From contig NZ_BOOR01000050.1 in the NCBI RefSeq assembly GCF_016863335.1, positions 1 to 64,000 of the forward strand: a stretch of 64,000 nt of DNA, in the 5' to 3' direction. Each line of letters begins with the position of its first letter. Positions within the stretch are counted from its first letter, which is position 1. A program made the translations under genes and the position numbers. A model generated the notes under the pieces. It was not told where the DNA came from and made no database searches. It saw only the letters and a program-made list of their open reading frames with translations. Below, piece by piece: positions 1 through 7,758 of the stretch. The DNA comes from Planotetraspora thailandica. Lineage in GTDB: Bacteria > Actinomycetota > Actinomycetes > Streptosporangiales > Streptosporangiaceae.

Positions 1-127
1 GGGCGGCGAGCCGGTCGGTGCGGCGGGCGCCGAGCACCACATGGTGCCCCGACCAGGCGAGACGCCGTGCGGCGGCGGCGCCGATTCCGCTGCTGGCTCC
101 GGTGATGAGGACGATCTTCTCGCTCAC
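1..127 (-). CDS. Short-chain dehydrogenase/reductase, N-terminal part only (cut by window edge)
   Basis: Only the first 42 codons lie inside the window. They open with a GTG start and read into the SDR nucleotide-binding signature ITGASSGIG, followed by the second Rossmann strand ending GARR, which usually favours NADP. The ATG a few bases upstream is followed at once by a stop, so GTG is the likely start; AGGGATAT lies just upstream as a ribosome site. The gene diverges from the HxlR-type regulator at 254, and the 126-base gap carries two copies of a palindromic box, so it is probably a target of that regulator. Substrate cannot be told from this fragment. Confidence 0.8.
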   Translation of the reverse strand, partial: MSEKIVLITGASSGIGAAAARRLAWSGHHVVLGARRTDRLAA

Positions 128-172
128 TTCATATCCCTTGGTTGGTGTGTCATGAGCATGGGTCACGGCTGA

Positions 173-232
173 GTTCACTGACTGAACTACTGCTGGTGGA
201 GACCGTAGCACGCGCAAGTTCAATGAGTGAAC
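173..232. promoter_or_regulatory. Paired operator boxes GTTCA-N5-TGAAC (173-187 and 218-232), probable HxlR sites
   Basis: Two inverted repeats with arms GTTCA and TGAAC and a 5-base spacer start 45 bases apart in the divergent SDR/hxlR gap. One box sits nearer each gene. The same arms, spacer and almost the same pair spacing recur at 2851 and 2897, before the dehalogenase operon. HxlR-family regulators bind short palindromes as dimers, so these are the natural candidate sites for the protein at 254. Assignment to that protein is inference. Confidence 0.7.
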
Positions 233-253
233 CGGGGCAGATAGAATCGCAAC

Positions 254-841
254 ATGACACTCCCGAGCACCTACGCGGACCGCAACTGCTCAGTGGCACG
301 AGCGTTGGAGATCGTCGGAGAGCGGTGGACGCTCCTCATCATCCGCGACGCGTTCTTCGGGGTGCGTCGATTCGGAGACTTCGCCAATCAGCTGAAGATC
401 CCCCGCGCCGTCCTGACCAACAGGCTGAAGTTCCTTGTGAAGGAAGGCGTGCTCATACGTGACGATGATGCGACCGGAGGTGTCGAGTACCGGCTGACCG
501 CCAAGGGCGTCGCACTGTGGCCGGTCGTGCGTGCTCTGATGAACTGGGGGGACGCGTTCTACTCTCCGTCTGGAGTGAAGCGCGCCGAGCGCCACGATCA
601 GGACGGAGGTCTTCTCGACCACGATGGACGCTGCGAAGATTGCGGTTTGGTCGTCCCGGTCCCGGAGATCCGGATCGAACCCGGACCCGGATTCGATCTG
701 ACTGACTCCGACCACGATCCCGTGTCCGGCGCGATCAACACGCCACACCGACTCCTCGAGCCGATCATGCGACCGCGCACACTCTCGGCCGCCGAAGGAG
801 AACTCAGCGCGACGCGCGCAGCCGAACGCGCGCACCGGTGA
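254..841 (+). CDS. HxlR-family winged-helix transcriptional regulator
   Basis: The 195-residue protein begins with the family signature: Cys near residue 12, then [25 protein letters not shown] and the recognition part [19 protein letters not shown]. This is the single-domain HxlR winged helix, which usually binds DNA as a dimer and often senses electrophiles or thiol stress through its N-terminal cysteine. The family is normally about 110-150 residues. Here a C-terminal extension of roughly 70 residues contains an ECDCG-like pair of cysteines (CEDCG near residue 128) and the motif DPVSG. It diverges from an SDR gene. Two boxes upstream and two matching boxes before 3019 suggest it controls itself, the SDR and the dehalogenase operon. 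Confidence 0.88.
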   Translation: MTLPSTYADRNCSVARALEIVGERWTLLIIRDAFFGVRRFGDFANQLKIPRAVLTNRLKFLVKEGVLIRDDDATGGVEYRLTAKGVALWPVVRALMNWGDAFYSPSGVKRAERHDQDGGLLDHDGRCEDCGLVVPVPEIRIEPGPGFDLTDSDHDPVSGAINTPHRLLEPIMRPRTLSAAEGELSATRAAERAHR

Positions 842-857
842 TCGCCCGGTGCGCGCG
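827..857. terminator. Hairpin between convergent genes, overlapping the hxlR stop codon
   Basis: A perfect 12-bp stem (arm CGCGCGCACCGG) with a 7-base loop spans the TGA of the HxlR gene. It ends 9 bases before the end of the convergent gene at 867. There is no U-tract, as is common for actinobacterial hairpin terminators. It could serve both strands. Confidence 0.55.
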
Positions 858-866
858 CATGTGCGA

Positions 867-1883
867 TCAGTCCGCTGTGCCTGAGGGGGCCGGCGGGAGG
901 GGGACGCTGGTAATGCCGACGCCGAACGTGCGCAGGCGGGCCAGCGCGCGTACCGGGTCGATCGCCGTTTCGGGGAGGACCACGCCGGCCCCCGGAGGCA
1001 GGGCGCCGTCCAGGCCGAGGAGGCGCTCGATGCCGATGAGCACTCCGAGGGCGGTTAGATGGGCCTGCCCCAGCGGGTCGCTCACCACCGTGCGCAGAGC
1101 CGCCGGCGCGTCGTGCTCGTCCCGGCCCCACAGGTCGGCATAGATCTCATGGGACGCCGTCCCGCCGGCGAGCGTGCCGTACGAGTCGCCGATCCCCAGG
1201 TCGAAGCGGACGTTCGGTGCGCCGGTGACCGCCGCCAGCGCCGGGACGTCGAGGACGCCCATGGGCTGGGCGTCGAACGCCGGCGGGCCGCCCCGATCGA
1301 TGGTGCGGATGTTGCCCGCCGGCTCGACCGTCTCCCAACGTCCGCCGCGGCGGAGGAGTGCCCGGTTGAAGAAGGCCTCGCTGTCGTCGGTGGTCATCGG
1401 CCCGGTGGGGTCGGTCCGGTCGAACAGGGCGGCGAGCTCGATGCGCTCGACCCGGCCGAACCCCTGCGCGGCGGCCAGCGTGGCGAACGTCGTGACCCCC
1501 GCCTGCCAGTGGCCCATGATCAGGGCCGGCCGCTGCGCCAGGTCGGCTGCAGCGATCATGGTGCGGCCGACGTTGTCCGCCTTGCGCACGATCCCGAGGT
1601 GCGCGGATCCGGCCCGCAGCGCCGCCCTCAGCAGGTTGTCGTCCGGGTCCTGCACCAAGGAGACGACCAGGTCGACCGGCCCTGCCGCGGCCAGTCCGGT
1701 CTCCGCGTGGGCAGCGTCGAGCTTCACGACGCTTGCTCCACACTCGCGAGCCAGTGCGGCGGCCTCGGCGGGCCGCCGCCCGCCGATCACCACGTCGACG
1801 CCGTGCCCTGCCGCACGCAGGTGACGGACGGTCCATCCGCCGACGAGCCCGTAGCCGCCGACGATAAGTATGCGATGCATCAT
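867..1883 (-). CDS. Saccharopine dehydrogenase-like NAD(P)-binding oxidoreductase
   Basis: From the ATG at 1883 the 338-residue protein starts MMHRILIVGGYGLVGG, a Rossmann GxGxxG loop. A second strand ending IGGRR and a segment on neighbouring-residue chemistry (ADNVGRT, LIMGHWQAGVTTF) resemble the saccharopine dehydrogenase/trans-acting enoyl reductase family. An upstream in-frame start at 1940 would add 19 residues before the nucleotide-binding strand and run towards the operator palindromes, so it was not used. The gene diverges from a TetR regulator at 2185, and the gap has three palindromes of related sequence. Substrate is unknown. Confidence 0.72.
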   Translation of the reverse strand: MMHRILIVGGYGLVGGWTVRHLRAAGHGVDVVIGGRRPAEAAALARECGASVVKLDAAHAETGLAAAGPVDLVVSLVQDPDDNLLRAALRAGSAHLGIVRKADNVGRTMIAAADLAQRPALIMGHWQAGVTTFATLAAAQGFGRVERIELAALFDRTDPTGPMTTDDSEAFFNRALLRRGGRWETVEPAGNIRTIDRGGPPAFDAQPMGVLDVPALAAVTGAPNVRFDLGIGDSYGTLAGGTASHEIYADLWGRDEHDAPAALRTVVSDPLGQAHLTALGVLIGIERLLGLDGALPPGAGVVLPETAIDPVRALARLRTFGVGITSVPLPPAPSGTAD

Positions 1884-2004
1884 GTGTTTCCCGAAGGCAG
1901 AGAAGGAGAGGTACGTCGCCCTAGGCGGGAGGCGCGGCACGCACCGGCCGCTTCGCGCGCCGGGTTACCGGAACGCCGGGGTCCCGCCCCGAGTCGGGCG
2001 ACGA

Positions 2005-2031
2005 AGTAACTTACTCATGGTAAGTTACCAT
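2005..2031. promoter_or_regulatory. Two adjacent perfect palindromes, probable TetR operators
   Basis: AGTAACTTACT (2005-2015) and ATGGTAAGTTACCAT (2017-2031) are perfect odd-length palindromes sharing the core GTAA-N-TTAC. They lie in the divergent gap between the saccharopine-dehydrogenase-like gene and the TetR gene. A third related repeat lies at 2138. Repression of both genes by the TetR protein is inferred from position. Confidence 0.65.
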
Positions 2032-2137
2032 TGGTAGGTTGCTTGTCAAGGCCACTCCGAGGAGGCCTGCTCCAGGGAGACACCGCTATGGGGGTGACCC
2101 CGTACGGCGGCGAGCAGGGGGGAGCGGTGACCGTTGC

Positions 2138-2152
2138 AAAGTAAGCTACTTT
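2138..2152. promoter_or_regulatory. Third operator-like inverted repeat before the TetR gene
   Basis: AAAGTA-AGC-TACTTT is an inverted repeat with 6-base arms, 33 bases upstream of the GTG start at 2185. It contains the GTAA half-site seen in the palindromes at 2005-2031. It lies outside the gene only if translation starts at 2185, which supports that start. Confidence 0.55.
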
Positions 2153-2184
2153 CCGTAGGTTGTCGGCAGCGGGCGGAGGAACAC

Positions 2185-2799
2185 GTGGCCGGACGACGGC
2201 TGTCGCGCGAGAAGCGACGCCTGCAGCTGCTCGACACGGCGATGGCGATCGTCCGGGCCGAGGGCGCCGACGGGCTGACACTTGCCCGGGTCGCCGAGGA
2301 GGCCGGCGTCACGAAGCCGGTCGCCTACGAGCACTTCGAGACCCGGACGGGACTGCTGACCGCGCTCTACCGGCGCGTCGACGACCAGCAGATTGAAGCG
2401 GCGAACACGGCACTGCGCGCGCGAGTCGGTTCGCTGGAGGAGGCCGTACAGATCCTGGCCGAGGCGTACATCGACTGCGTACTGCACGTCGGTAAGGAGT
2501 TCGGCGTGGTGACCGCGGCGCTCTCCTCGATCGCCGGTACCGAGGAACTGCTGAGGGAGGGGCGGGAGCGCTACGCCGGGCTCTACCTGCGCGCCGTGGA
2601 GCGTTTCGTGTCGCTGCCGGAAAGCGAGGGGATGACGCTGATGCTCGGCGTCGTCGGCGCCGCCGAGGCGCTGGCCCGCGAGGTCACCAGCGGTCGCCTG
2701 AGTCGGGCGGATGCGGTCCGCGCGGCCGACCGCATCATGCTGGGCGCGGTGAACGCCGCCCGACAGGCCGCGGCGGAAGCAGGGGCGACGTCCCGCTGA
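2185..2799 (+). CDS. TetR-family transcriptional regulator
   Basis: The 204-residue protein has a typical TetR N-terminal helix-turn-helix: RRLQLLDTAMAIV, then GADGLTLARVAEEAGVTKP and VAYEHFETRTGLL. The rest is an all-helical ligand-binding and dimer domain. The GTG at 2185 was chosen because GGAGGA lies 6 bases upstream; the in-frame TTG at 2134 has no ribosome site and would swallow the operator at 2138. It diverges from the saccharopine-dehydrogenase-like gene, with three related palindromes between them, so autoregulation and control of that enzyme are likely. The ligand is unknown. Confidence 0.88.
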   Translation: MAGRRLSREKRRLQLLDTAMAIVRAEGADGLTLARVAEEAGVTKPVAYEHFETRTGLLTALYRRVDDQQIEAANTALRARVGSLEEAVQILAEAYIDCVLHVGKEFGVVTAALSSIAGTEELLREGRERYAGLYLRAVERFVSLPESEGMTLMLGVVGAAEALAREVTSGRLSRADAVRAADRIMLGAVNAARQAAAEAGATSR

Positions 2800-2822
2800 T
2801 CCTCGCCGAAAAGATCAGTCTC

Positions 2823-2846
2823 ATGGTACGGACAAGTCCGTACCAT
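2823..2846. promoter_or_regulatory. Perfect 24-bp inverted repeat upstream of the dehalogenase operon
   Basis: Two 11-base arms (ATGGTACGGAC and its complement) flank a 2-base centre. It starts 23 bases after the TetR stop and ends 4 bases before the first GTTCA box. The outer ATGGTA/TACCAT matches the outer part of the operator at 2017-2031. A 2-base loop and no U-tract argue against a terminator, so an operator is more likely; its binding protein is not known. Confidence 0.5.
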
Positions 2847-2850
2847 GGTG

Positions 2851-2911
2851 GTTCACTCACTGAACTGATGGCGTGCTACGTTGTCTGGCAGGGGTAGTTC
2901 AGTTAGTGAAC
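2851..2911. promoter_or_regulatory. Paired boxes GTTCA-N5-TGAAC (2851-2865 and 2897-2911) before the dehalogenase operon
   Basis: These two inverted repeats have the same arms and 5-base spacer as those at 173 and 218, and start 46 bases apart (45 in the first pair). The two sites are also close inverted copies of each other. They lie 108 bases or more upstream of the first gene at 3019. The match ties this operon to the HxlR regulator at 254; binding itself is inferred. Confidence 0.7.
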
Positions 2912-3018
2912 CAGTCTGGCCTTGTGCCTTCACCATCCAGCCGGAGCGCCGCGGCGACTTCGTTCGGGCGGTCGAGACGACGCAGGCATGGCCGGGGCAG
3001 GGGAGGAGGTCAGGCTTC

Positions 3019-3756
3019 GTGGACAAGACCGAGGGGCCCGGACTGCTGGATCTGGTCCTGGAGGCGCATGGTGGGATCGAGCGCTGGAGCAAGGCCAAGA
3101 CGATCCGTGCCCGGCTCAACATGGGCGGTCCGACCTGGACGGCACTCGGCCAGGAGAAGATATTCGCCGGCCTGGACGTCGCGGTCGAGGTGAATGAGCA
3201 GCGCACCGTGTTCACCGGCTTCACCGGCCCCGGGCTTCGCGGGGTGTACACGCCCGACCATGTCGCCATCGAGGACCAGCACGGCACCGTCCTGCAGGAA
3301 CGCCACGCGCCACGGGAGGCCTACCCGGACCGGGACGGCGACGCCCGCTGGGATCCACTGCATGCCCTGTACTTCGGCGGGTACGGCATGTGGAACTACC
3401 TCACCGCTCCGTACCTGCTGACGCTGCCCGGTGTCCACACTGAGGAACTCGAGCCGCGGCAGGTGGACGGCGAGCGGTGGCGGCGGCTCGGGGTGACCTT
3501 CCCCCGGCACATCGCCACCCACAGCACCGAACAGACCTTCCACTACGACGAATCCGGGCTGCAGCGCAGGGTCGACTATGCGCCGTATGTCATGGGCAAC
3601 CGGCCCGCCCACCACTACACCGAAGCGCACCGCACTGTGTCCGGCCTGGTGTTCCCGACGCACCGCTACGTGCTCCCCGTCGAGGACGGCCACCCCGGGC
3701 ACGCACCGATCATCATCGTCGACTTCACCGACATCGCCGTCGATTTCGCCGACTGA
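3019..3756 (+). CDS. Conserved protein of unknown function, first gene of the dehalogenase operon
   Basis: I do not recognise a named family with certainty. From the GTG at 3019, with GGGAGGAGG 8 bases before it, the protein is 245 residues. It begins LLDLVLEAHGGIERWSKAKTI, a pattern (AHGG..RW) seen at the start of proteins with a LolA-like curved-sheet fold. The rest is rich in beta-strand and aromatic residues (GMWNYLTAPYLL, HYTEAHRTVSGLVFPTHRYV). There is no signal peptide or membrane segment, so it should be cytosolic. It is followed after 27 bases by a haloalkane dehalogenase and shares the boxes at 2851-2911. A carrier or lipid/hydrophobe-binding role is possible but is a guess. Confidence 0.72.
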   Translation: MDKTEGPGLLDLVLEAHGGIERWSKAKTIRARLNMGGPTWTALGQEKIFAGLDVAVEVNEQRTVFTGFTGPGLRGVYTPDHVAIEDQHGTVLQERHAPREAYPDRDGDARWDPLHALYFGGYGMWNYLTAPYLLTLPGVHTEELEPRQVDGERWRRLGVTFPRHIATHSTEQTFHYDESGLQRRVDYAPYVMGNRPAHHYTEAHRTVSGLVFPTHRYVLPVEDGHPGHAPIIIVDFTDIAVDFAD

Positions 3757-3783
3757 CCGCACCCGCCCCGAGGGAGGCCGAGG

Positions 3784-4698
3784 ATGAACACCCGTCCTTA
3801 CGCCGAGAAGAAGTTCGCCGAGATCAACGGGGTTCGGATGGCCTATCTCGACGAGGGAGAGGGCCGTGCGATCGTGTTCCAGCACGGCAACCCGACCTCG
3901 GCCTACTTGTGGCGCAACGTCATGCCGCACCTCGAAGGGCTGGGCCGGCTGATCGCCTGCGACCTCGTCGGGATGGGCGATTCCGGCAAACTGCCCGACT
4001 CCGGTCCGGACCGCTACTCCTATCAGGAGCAGCGGGACTACCTGTTCGCGCTCTGGGAGCACCTCGATCTCGGCGACGGCGTCGTGCTCGTCCTGCACGA
4101 CTGGGGTTCGGCACTCGGCTTCGACTGGGCGTTCCACAACCAGGACCGGGTCGCCGGAATCGCCTACATGGAAGCCATCGTGGCTCCCGCGACCTGGAAC
4201 GACCGGCGGGACAGTTCAAGGCGGACCTTCCAGGCTCTCCGCTCCACCGCCGGCGAATCCATGGTGCTCACCGACAACGCGTTCGTCGAGCAGGTGCTGC
4301 CGAGGGGGATCCTCCGGGACCTGAGCGAGGAGGAGATGGCGGTCTACCGAACGCCCTACCTCACCCCGGGCGAGAGCCGCCGCCCCACGTTGAGCTGGCC
4401 GCGCCAACTCCCGATCGACGGCGAACCCGCCGAAGTGGTGCGGATCGTCGAGGAGTACGGCCGATGGCTGGCCACGTCCACGGTGCCCAAACTGTTCGTC
4501 AACGCCGACCCCGGCGTGCTCCTGATCCGCGGCCCGCGCGATTTCTGCCGCACCTGGCCTAACCAGACCGAGGTGACGGTGCCGGGCAGGCACTTCGTCC
4601 AGGAAGACAGCCCGGATCTGATCGGCGCCGCAGTGGCGGACTTCGTACGCGACATCCGTGGCACCCGACCGGACCGGCATGCCGTTTCGCCCGAGTGA
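3784..4698 (+). CDS. dhaA: Haloalkane dehalogenase, LinB/DhaA type
   Basis: This alpha/beta hydrolase removes halide from haloalkanes, giving an alcohol, halide and a proton in the cytosol. The 304 residues match subfamily II dehalogenases over their whole length. [12 protein letters not shown] holds the halide-binding Asn36; [14 protein letters not shown] carries nucleophile Asp106 and halide-binding Trp107; YMEAI gives Glu130; RHFVQEDSP gives the base His270. The cap segment, with LSWPRQLPI and [10 protein letters not shown], is also family-typical. All catalytic residues seen in LinB are present, so it should be active. It is the second gene of an operon with an unknown protein, an NmrA-like enzyme and a DUF302 protein, behind probable HxlR boxes. 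Natural substrate is unknown. Confidence 0.93.
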   Translation: MNTRPYAEKKFAEINGVRMAYLDEGEGRAIVFQHGNPTSAYLWRNVMPHLEGLGRLIACDLVGMGDSGKLPDSGPDRYSYQEQRDYLFALWEHLDLGDGVVLVLHDWGSALGFDWAFHNQDRVAGIAYMEAIVAPATWNDRRDSSRRTFQALRSTAGESMVLTDNAFVEQVLPRGILRDLSEEEMAVYRTPYLTPGESRRPTLSWPRQLPIDGEPAEVVRIVEEYGRWLATSTVPKLFVNADPGVLLIRGPRDFCRTWPNQTEVTVPGRHFVQEDSPDLIGAAVADFVRDIRGTRPDRHAVSPE

Positions 4699-4773
4699 AC
4701 AGCATCTCGGGGGCCCGTGAGGCGGCCCCGAGAAGGAGCTGACAGCACTCGTAGTTCTACGAAAGGAGTTCAG

Positions 4774-5685
4774 ATGACCAACGATGACAGGCTGTTCCTG
4801 GTCACCGCCGCGACAGGCAAGACCGGGGGCAGCACGATCGACCTGCTGCTGCGGCGTGGTCACCGCGTCCGGGCGATGGTGCACCGCGAGGACGAGCGCT
4901 CCCGTTCGCTGGCGGAGGCCGGCGCCGAGGTCGTCGTCTCGGACTTCCACGACCTGGACGGCGTGACCCGAGCCCTGCAGGGTGTCACCGGCGCCTACCT
5001 GTGCCACCCGATCTCCCCGGGCCTCATCGAGGCGACCACCTACTTCGCCCAGGCCGCGACCGAGGCCGGCGTCCGGTCCGTGGTCAACATGTCGCAGATC
5101 TCCGCCCGCCGCGAGGCGGGCAGCAACGCCGCCCGGCAGCACTGGCTGTGCGAGCGCCTGCTCGACCGGACGAACCTGCTCACCGCGCACCTGCGGCCGA
5201 CGTTCTTCGCCGAGTGGCTGAAGTTGTGGTGGGAGCTGCGGGACGGCGAGGGGTACCTACGGCTTCCGTTCGGCGAAGGCCGGCACGCGCCGATCGCCTC
5301 GGCCGACCAAGCACATGTGATCGCCGCGGTGCTGCTCGACCCCGAGCCGCACGACCGCGCGGTCTACACCCTGCACGGCCCGGTCGAACTGAACCACCAT
5401 GACATCGCCCGGGTCATGTCCAGCACGCTCGGCATCCCGGTGCACTACGAGCCGATCAGCGTCGAGGAGTTCGCCCCGGCCATGGCAGAACGAGGTATGC
5501 CCGCGCACCGCATCCAGCACCTGAGCAACGTCGCCATCGATTACCAGAGCGGCGTGTTCGCCGGCACGAACGACAACGTCGAGAAGATCGGTCATCGCGC
5601 TCCGCTGTCTGTCGAACAGTTCGTCCTCGAGAACAAGCCCGACTTCGGCGTCAGCGGACCTTACTTCGTCCCCTTCGGCACATGA
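4774..5685 (+). CDS. NmrA-like NAD(P)-binding protein (atypical SDR)
   Basis: The 303-residue protein starts at the ATG at 4774, which has AAAGGAG at the right distance; an upstream in-frame start lacks one. The N-terminus FLVTAATGKTGGSTIDLLL is the NmrA-type dinucleotide loop TGxxGxxG, and AMVHRED follows as the second strand. There is no YxxxK active site of classical SDRs; SQISARREAG takes its place. Such proteins are either NAD(P)H-dependent reductases or redox sensors. It follows the dehalogenase after 75 bases in the same direction, so it may handle the alcohol or aldehyde product or sense redox state. That role is inference. Confidence 0.82.
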   Translation: MTNDDRLFLVTAATGKTGGSTIDLLLRRGHRVRAMVHREDERSRSLAEAGAEVVVSDFHDLDGVTRALQGVTGAYLCHPISPGLIEATTYFAQAATEAGVRSVVNMSQISARREAGSNAARQHWLCERLLDRTNLLTAHLRPTFFAEWLKLWWELRDGEGYLRLPFGEGRHAPIASADQAHVIAAVLLDPEPHDRAVYTLHGPVELNHHDIARVMSSTLGIPVHYEPISVEEFAPAMAERGMPAHRIQHLSNVAIDYQSGVFAGTNDNVEKIGHRAPLSVEQFVLENKPDFGVSGPYFVPFGT

Positions 5686-5724
5686 GCGACAGAATACGAA
5701 TTCCCCGACGAAAAGGATACTCAA

Positions 5725-6210
5725 ATGGTGGAAGTAAACATACGAACGATCTCCATCCAGCACATCACAATCGTGTCGAACAAGTCTTTCGAGGATACGA
5801 GAGCGGCTTTCGAGAAAGCGCTCGGCCGGCTCGATGAAAACGTCTTCGTGCTCTTGCAGTACGGCCAGGTCGAGCGCGCTATGGAGGTGCTGGAGAGCCT
5901 GCCGCCTCTCGTGATCGCGGGCGTCCGCGATCATGGAATCCTGCTGAAGGTCTGGGGCCAAGACCGTAAGGCCCTCAGGTATGACTGCGGAAATGCGCTG
6001 ACCGCTACGAAAATGACGCGCCATCAACTGTCCGCCGGCCTCTACGCACCCCTCCGCGTCCTGCTGCGGGAAAGCCGTGAAGGCGAAGTCGCATTTGAAT
6101 ATGACCGTCCGAGCGACGTTTTCAGGCAGCTCGGCGACCTGAACGTGGACGCAGTAGCTAAAGACCTCGACGTCCTTCTTGAGGACACCCTCCGCGAGGT
6201 AGCTGCTTGA
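5725..6210 (+). CDS. DUF302-domain protein
   Basis: The 161-residue protein has the DUF302 pattern: VSNKSFEDTRAAFEKAL near residue 20, a middle part with LVIAGVRDHGILL and RYDCGNALTATKM, then APLRVLLRE and the conserved YDRPSDVF with LDVLLEDTL at the end. DUF302 proteins are small cytosolic alpha/beta proteins of unproven function, often next to redox or heavy-metal genes. AAAAGGA precedes the ATG. Codon use is less GC-rich than the neighbours (many A-ending codons), which hints at separate acquisition. It is the last gene of the dehalogenase operon; a terminator follows at 6362. Confidence 0.82.
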   Translation: MVEVNIRTISIQHITIVSNKSFEDTRAAFEKALGRLDENVFVLLQYGQVERAMEVLESLPPLVIAGVRDHGILLKVWGQDRKALRYDCGNALTATKMTRHQLSAGLYAPLRVLLRESREGEVAFEYDRPSDVFRQLGDLNVDAVAKDLDVLLEDTLREVAA

Positions 6211-6361
6211 ACGCGTGCCCGACGTCAGTGAGGTGCCTGGATCGCCCGTTTGAGGTGATGTCATGCGGCGTGGTGATGCCGAGCATGGGGCCGATCACGT
6301 CGTCCAGGACGTGGACTCGATAGAGGTTCCCGCTCCTGACCACGGCAACCTGAACAGCCCA

Positions 6362-6395
6362 AACGCCCCGAGTGATCCTCGGGGCGTTCTTGTTT
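6362..6395. terminator. Rho-independent terminator, probably bidirectional
   Basis: Perfect 11-bp stem (arm AACGCCCCGAG) with a 5-base loop TGATC, followed by CTTGTTT. Outer bases (GAAC..CCCAAA against TTTGGGTTC) extend the complementarity imperfectly. It closes the dehalogenase operon 152 bases after the DUF302 gene. Confidence 0.85.
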
Positions 6396-6459
6396 GGGTT
6401 CGACGGCAACGCCGTGACCGACCCGTCCGTCCAGGGGGCCGGAACTACGGTCGGCGGGC

Positions 6460-6570
6460 TTCCAAGAGAGCAAGGGACACCCGAAGGTCGTCCAGTCCTA
6501 CGACGTGGCCGCCCAGCGCCGGCTGTGGACGATCTCAGAGGAACTGACCGCGGTGACGTTTCCGGTGTGA
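6460..6570 (+). pseudogene. Possible C-terminal remnant of a short-chain dehydrogenase
   Basis: A 36-codon open stretch ending in TGA reads VVQSYDVAAQRRLWTISEEL, which resembles the C-terminal tail of retinol-dehydrogenase-like SDRs (pattern Y..D...A.RLW..SEEL). No start codon or Rossmann fold precedes it in frame; a stop lies about 14 codons upstream of the listed start. If right, it is the leftover of a deleted gene between the dehalogenase operon and the ABC transporter. The match is short and judged by eye. Confidence 0.35.
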
Positions 6571-6957
6571 CTCACGCAGGTCGAGCCCGGCCCTCAGAAT
6601 TGGTGAGCGGATGTGTCGTACCTATCCCTCACACGAGCCACCGGCGCTCTTCCGCGGTGCTGCACCGCAACCCGAAATCGGCGCCACGCGCGCTGAGTGC
6701 CGGGCGGCTCGCACATGGCATGCTGCCGGGGCCGAACGCAGGCTGGTCGTCGCCCGGGCATGCGCGCGGGTGAACTGCCGGTCCGAGTTAAGCGTGCACA
6801 CGGCCGCTTTCGACGCGCTGCCCCATGGCCGCACCTCTGTATTTCACTGAAGAGAATTCGTGCGGAAACGGATATCGGCATGAGAGGTGTTACAAGAAGC
6901 CCTTCAATTTGCATTTGCGTAGCTGTAGCGTAACCAACGATCAACCAGGGGGTAGTG
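6571..6957. other. Gene-free stretch upstream of the ABC transporter
   Basis: No convincing gene on either strand. The open frames here have no ribosome site, no family motif and mixed codon use. The last 120 bases are AT-richer than the surroundings and probably hold the promoter of the ABC genes; no clear operator was seen. Confidence 0.5.
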
Positions 6958-7758
6958 ATGGATCAAGTGACCAGCCAGGATTCCGAGGAGTTACCCCGGC
7001 GGGAGGAGCCGGCGCTGCGATTAGAAGGCCTTCATAAGGTCTTCGCCGACAACGTCGCGGTCGATGACGTCGATCTGGTCGTTCCCCAAGGCTCGTTCTT
7101 CGGCCTTGTCGGACCCAACGGCGCCGGCAAGACCACGGCGCTGTCGATGGCCGTGGGCCTGCTCCGACCTGACAAGGGCCGGTCCGAGGTGTTCGGCGTG
7201 GACGTCTGGTCGGACCCGGTCCAGGCGAAGTCGCTCATGGGCGTCCTGCCGGACGGGCTCGCAATGCCCGAACGGCTGACCGGCCGGGAACTCCTGACGT
7301 TCATCGGTCAACTGCGCGGCATCGCCGACGACGTGGTGGCTCAGCGGACCCAGGAACTGCTCAACGTCATGGAGCTCAACGACGCCGAGCGCACGTTGGT
7401 CGTCGACTACTCCACGGGCATGCGCAAGAAGATCGGGCTCGCGACCGCGCTGTTGCACGGGCCGAGGCTGCTTGTGCTCGACGAGCCTTTCGAAGCCGTC
7501 GATCCGGTCTCGGCGGCTGCGCTCAAGGCGATCCTGGTGCGGTTTGTCGCTTCGGGCGGTTCGGTGGTCCTGTCCAGCCACGTCATGGCCCTGGTCGAGC
7601 AGTTGTGCGACACCGTCGCCGTCATGGCCAAGGGCAAGGTCGTCGCCGCCGGTCCCCTCGACGAGGTTCGTGGCGACCGCACGCTGGAGGAGACGTTCGT
7701 CCGCCTGGTGGACGTCGAGGCCGGCAACCGGGAGGGCCTGTCGTGGCTGGCGTCCTGA
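6958..7758 (+). CDS. ABC transporter ATP-binding protein
   Basis: The 266-residue protein is a single nucleotide-binding domain that powers the membrane partner encoded next. GPNGAGKTT (Walker A) is near residue 60, YSTGMRKK is a variant of the LSGGQ signature near 144, LLVLDEPFEAVDP is Walker B, and SSHVMALVEQL supplies the H-loop. The pattern fits the export-type ABC-2 class rather than importers, and there is no substrate-binding protein nearby. The ATG at 6958 follows a GGGGG ribosome site; a GTG directly upstream would add one residue. The downstream permease gene overlaps by 16 bases, so the two are translationally coupled. Confidence 0.92.
   Translation: MDQVTSQDSEELPRREEPALRLEGLHKVFADNVAVDDVDLVVPQGSFFGLVGPNGAGKTTALSMAVGLLRPDKGRSEVFGVDVWSDPVQAKSLMGVLPDGLAMPERLTGRELLTFIGQLRGIADDVVAQRTQELLNVMELNDAERTLVVDYSTGMRKKIGLATALLHGPRLLVLDEPFEAVDPVSAAALKAILVRFVASGGSVVLSSHVMALVEQLCDTVAVMAKGKVVAAGPLDEVRGDRTLEETFVRLVDVEAGNREGLSWLAS

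Noticed and set aside
2134-2184. Upstream TTG start for the TetR gene
   Set aside because: No ribosome site and it would include the operator at 2138; GTG 2185 has GGAGGA before it.
2823-2846. Reading the 24-bp repeat as the TetR terminator
   Set aside because: A 2-base loop cannot form a good RNA hairpin without losing pairs and no U-tract follows; an operator is more likely, though not proven.
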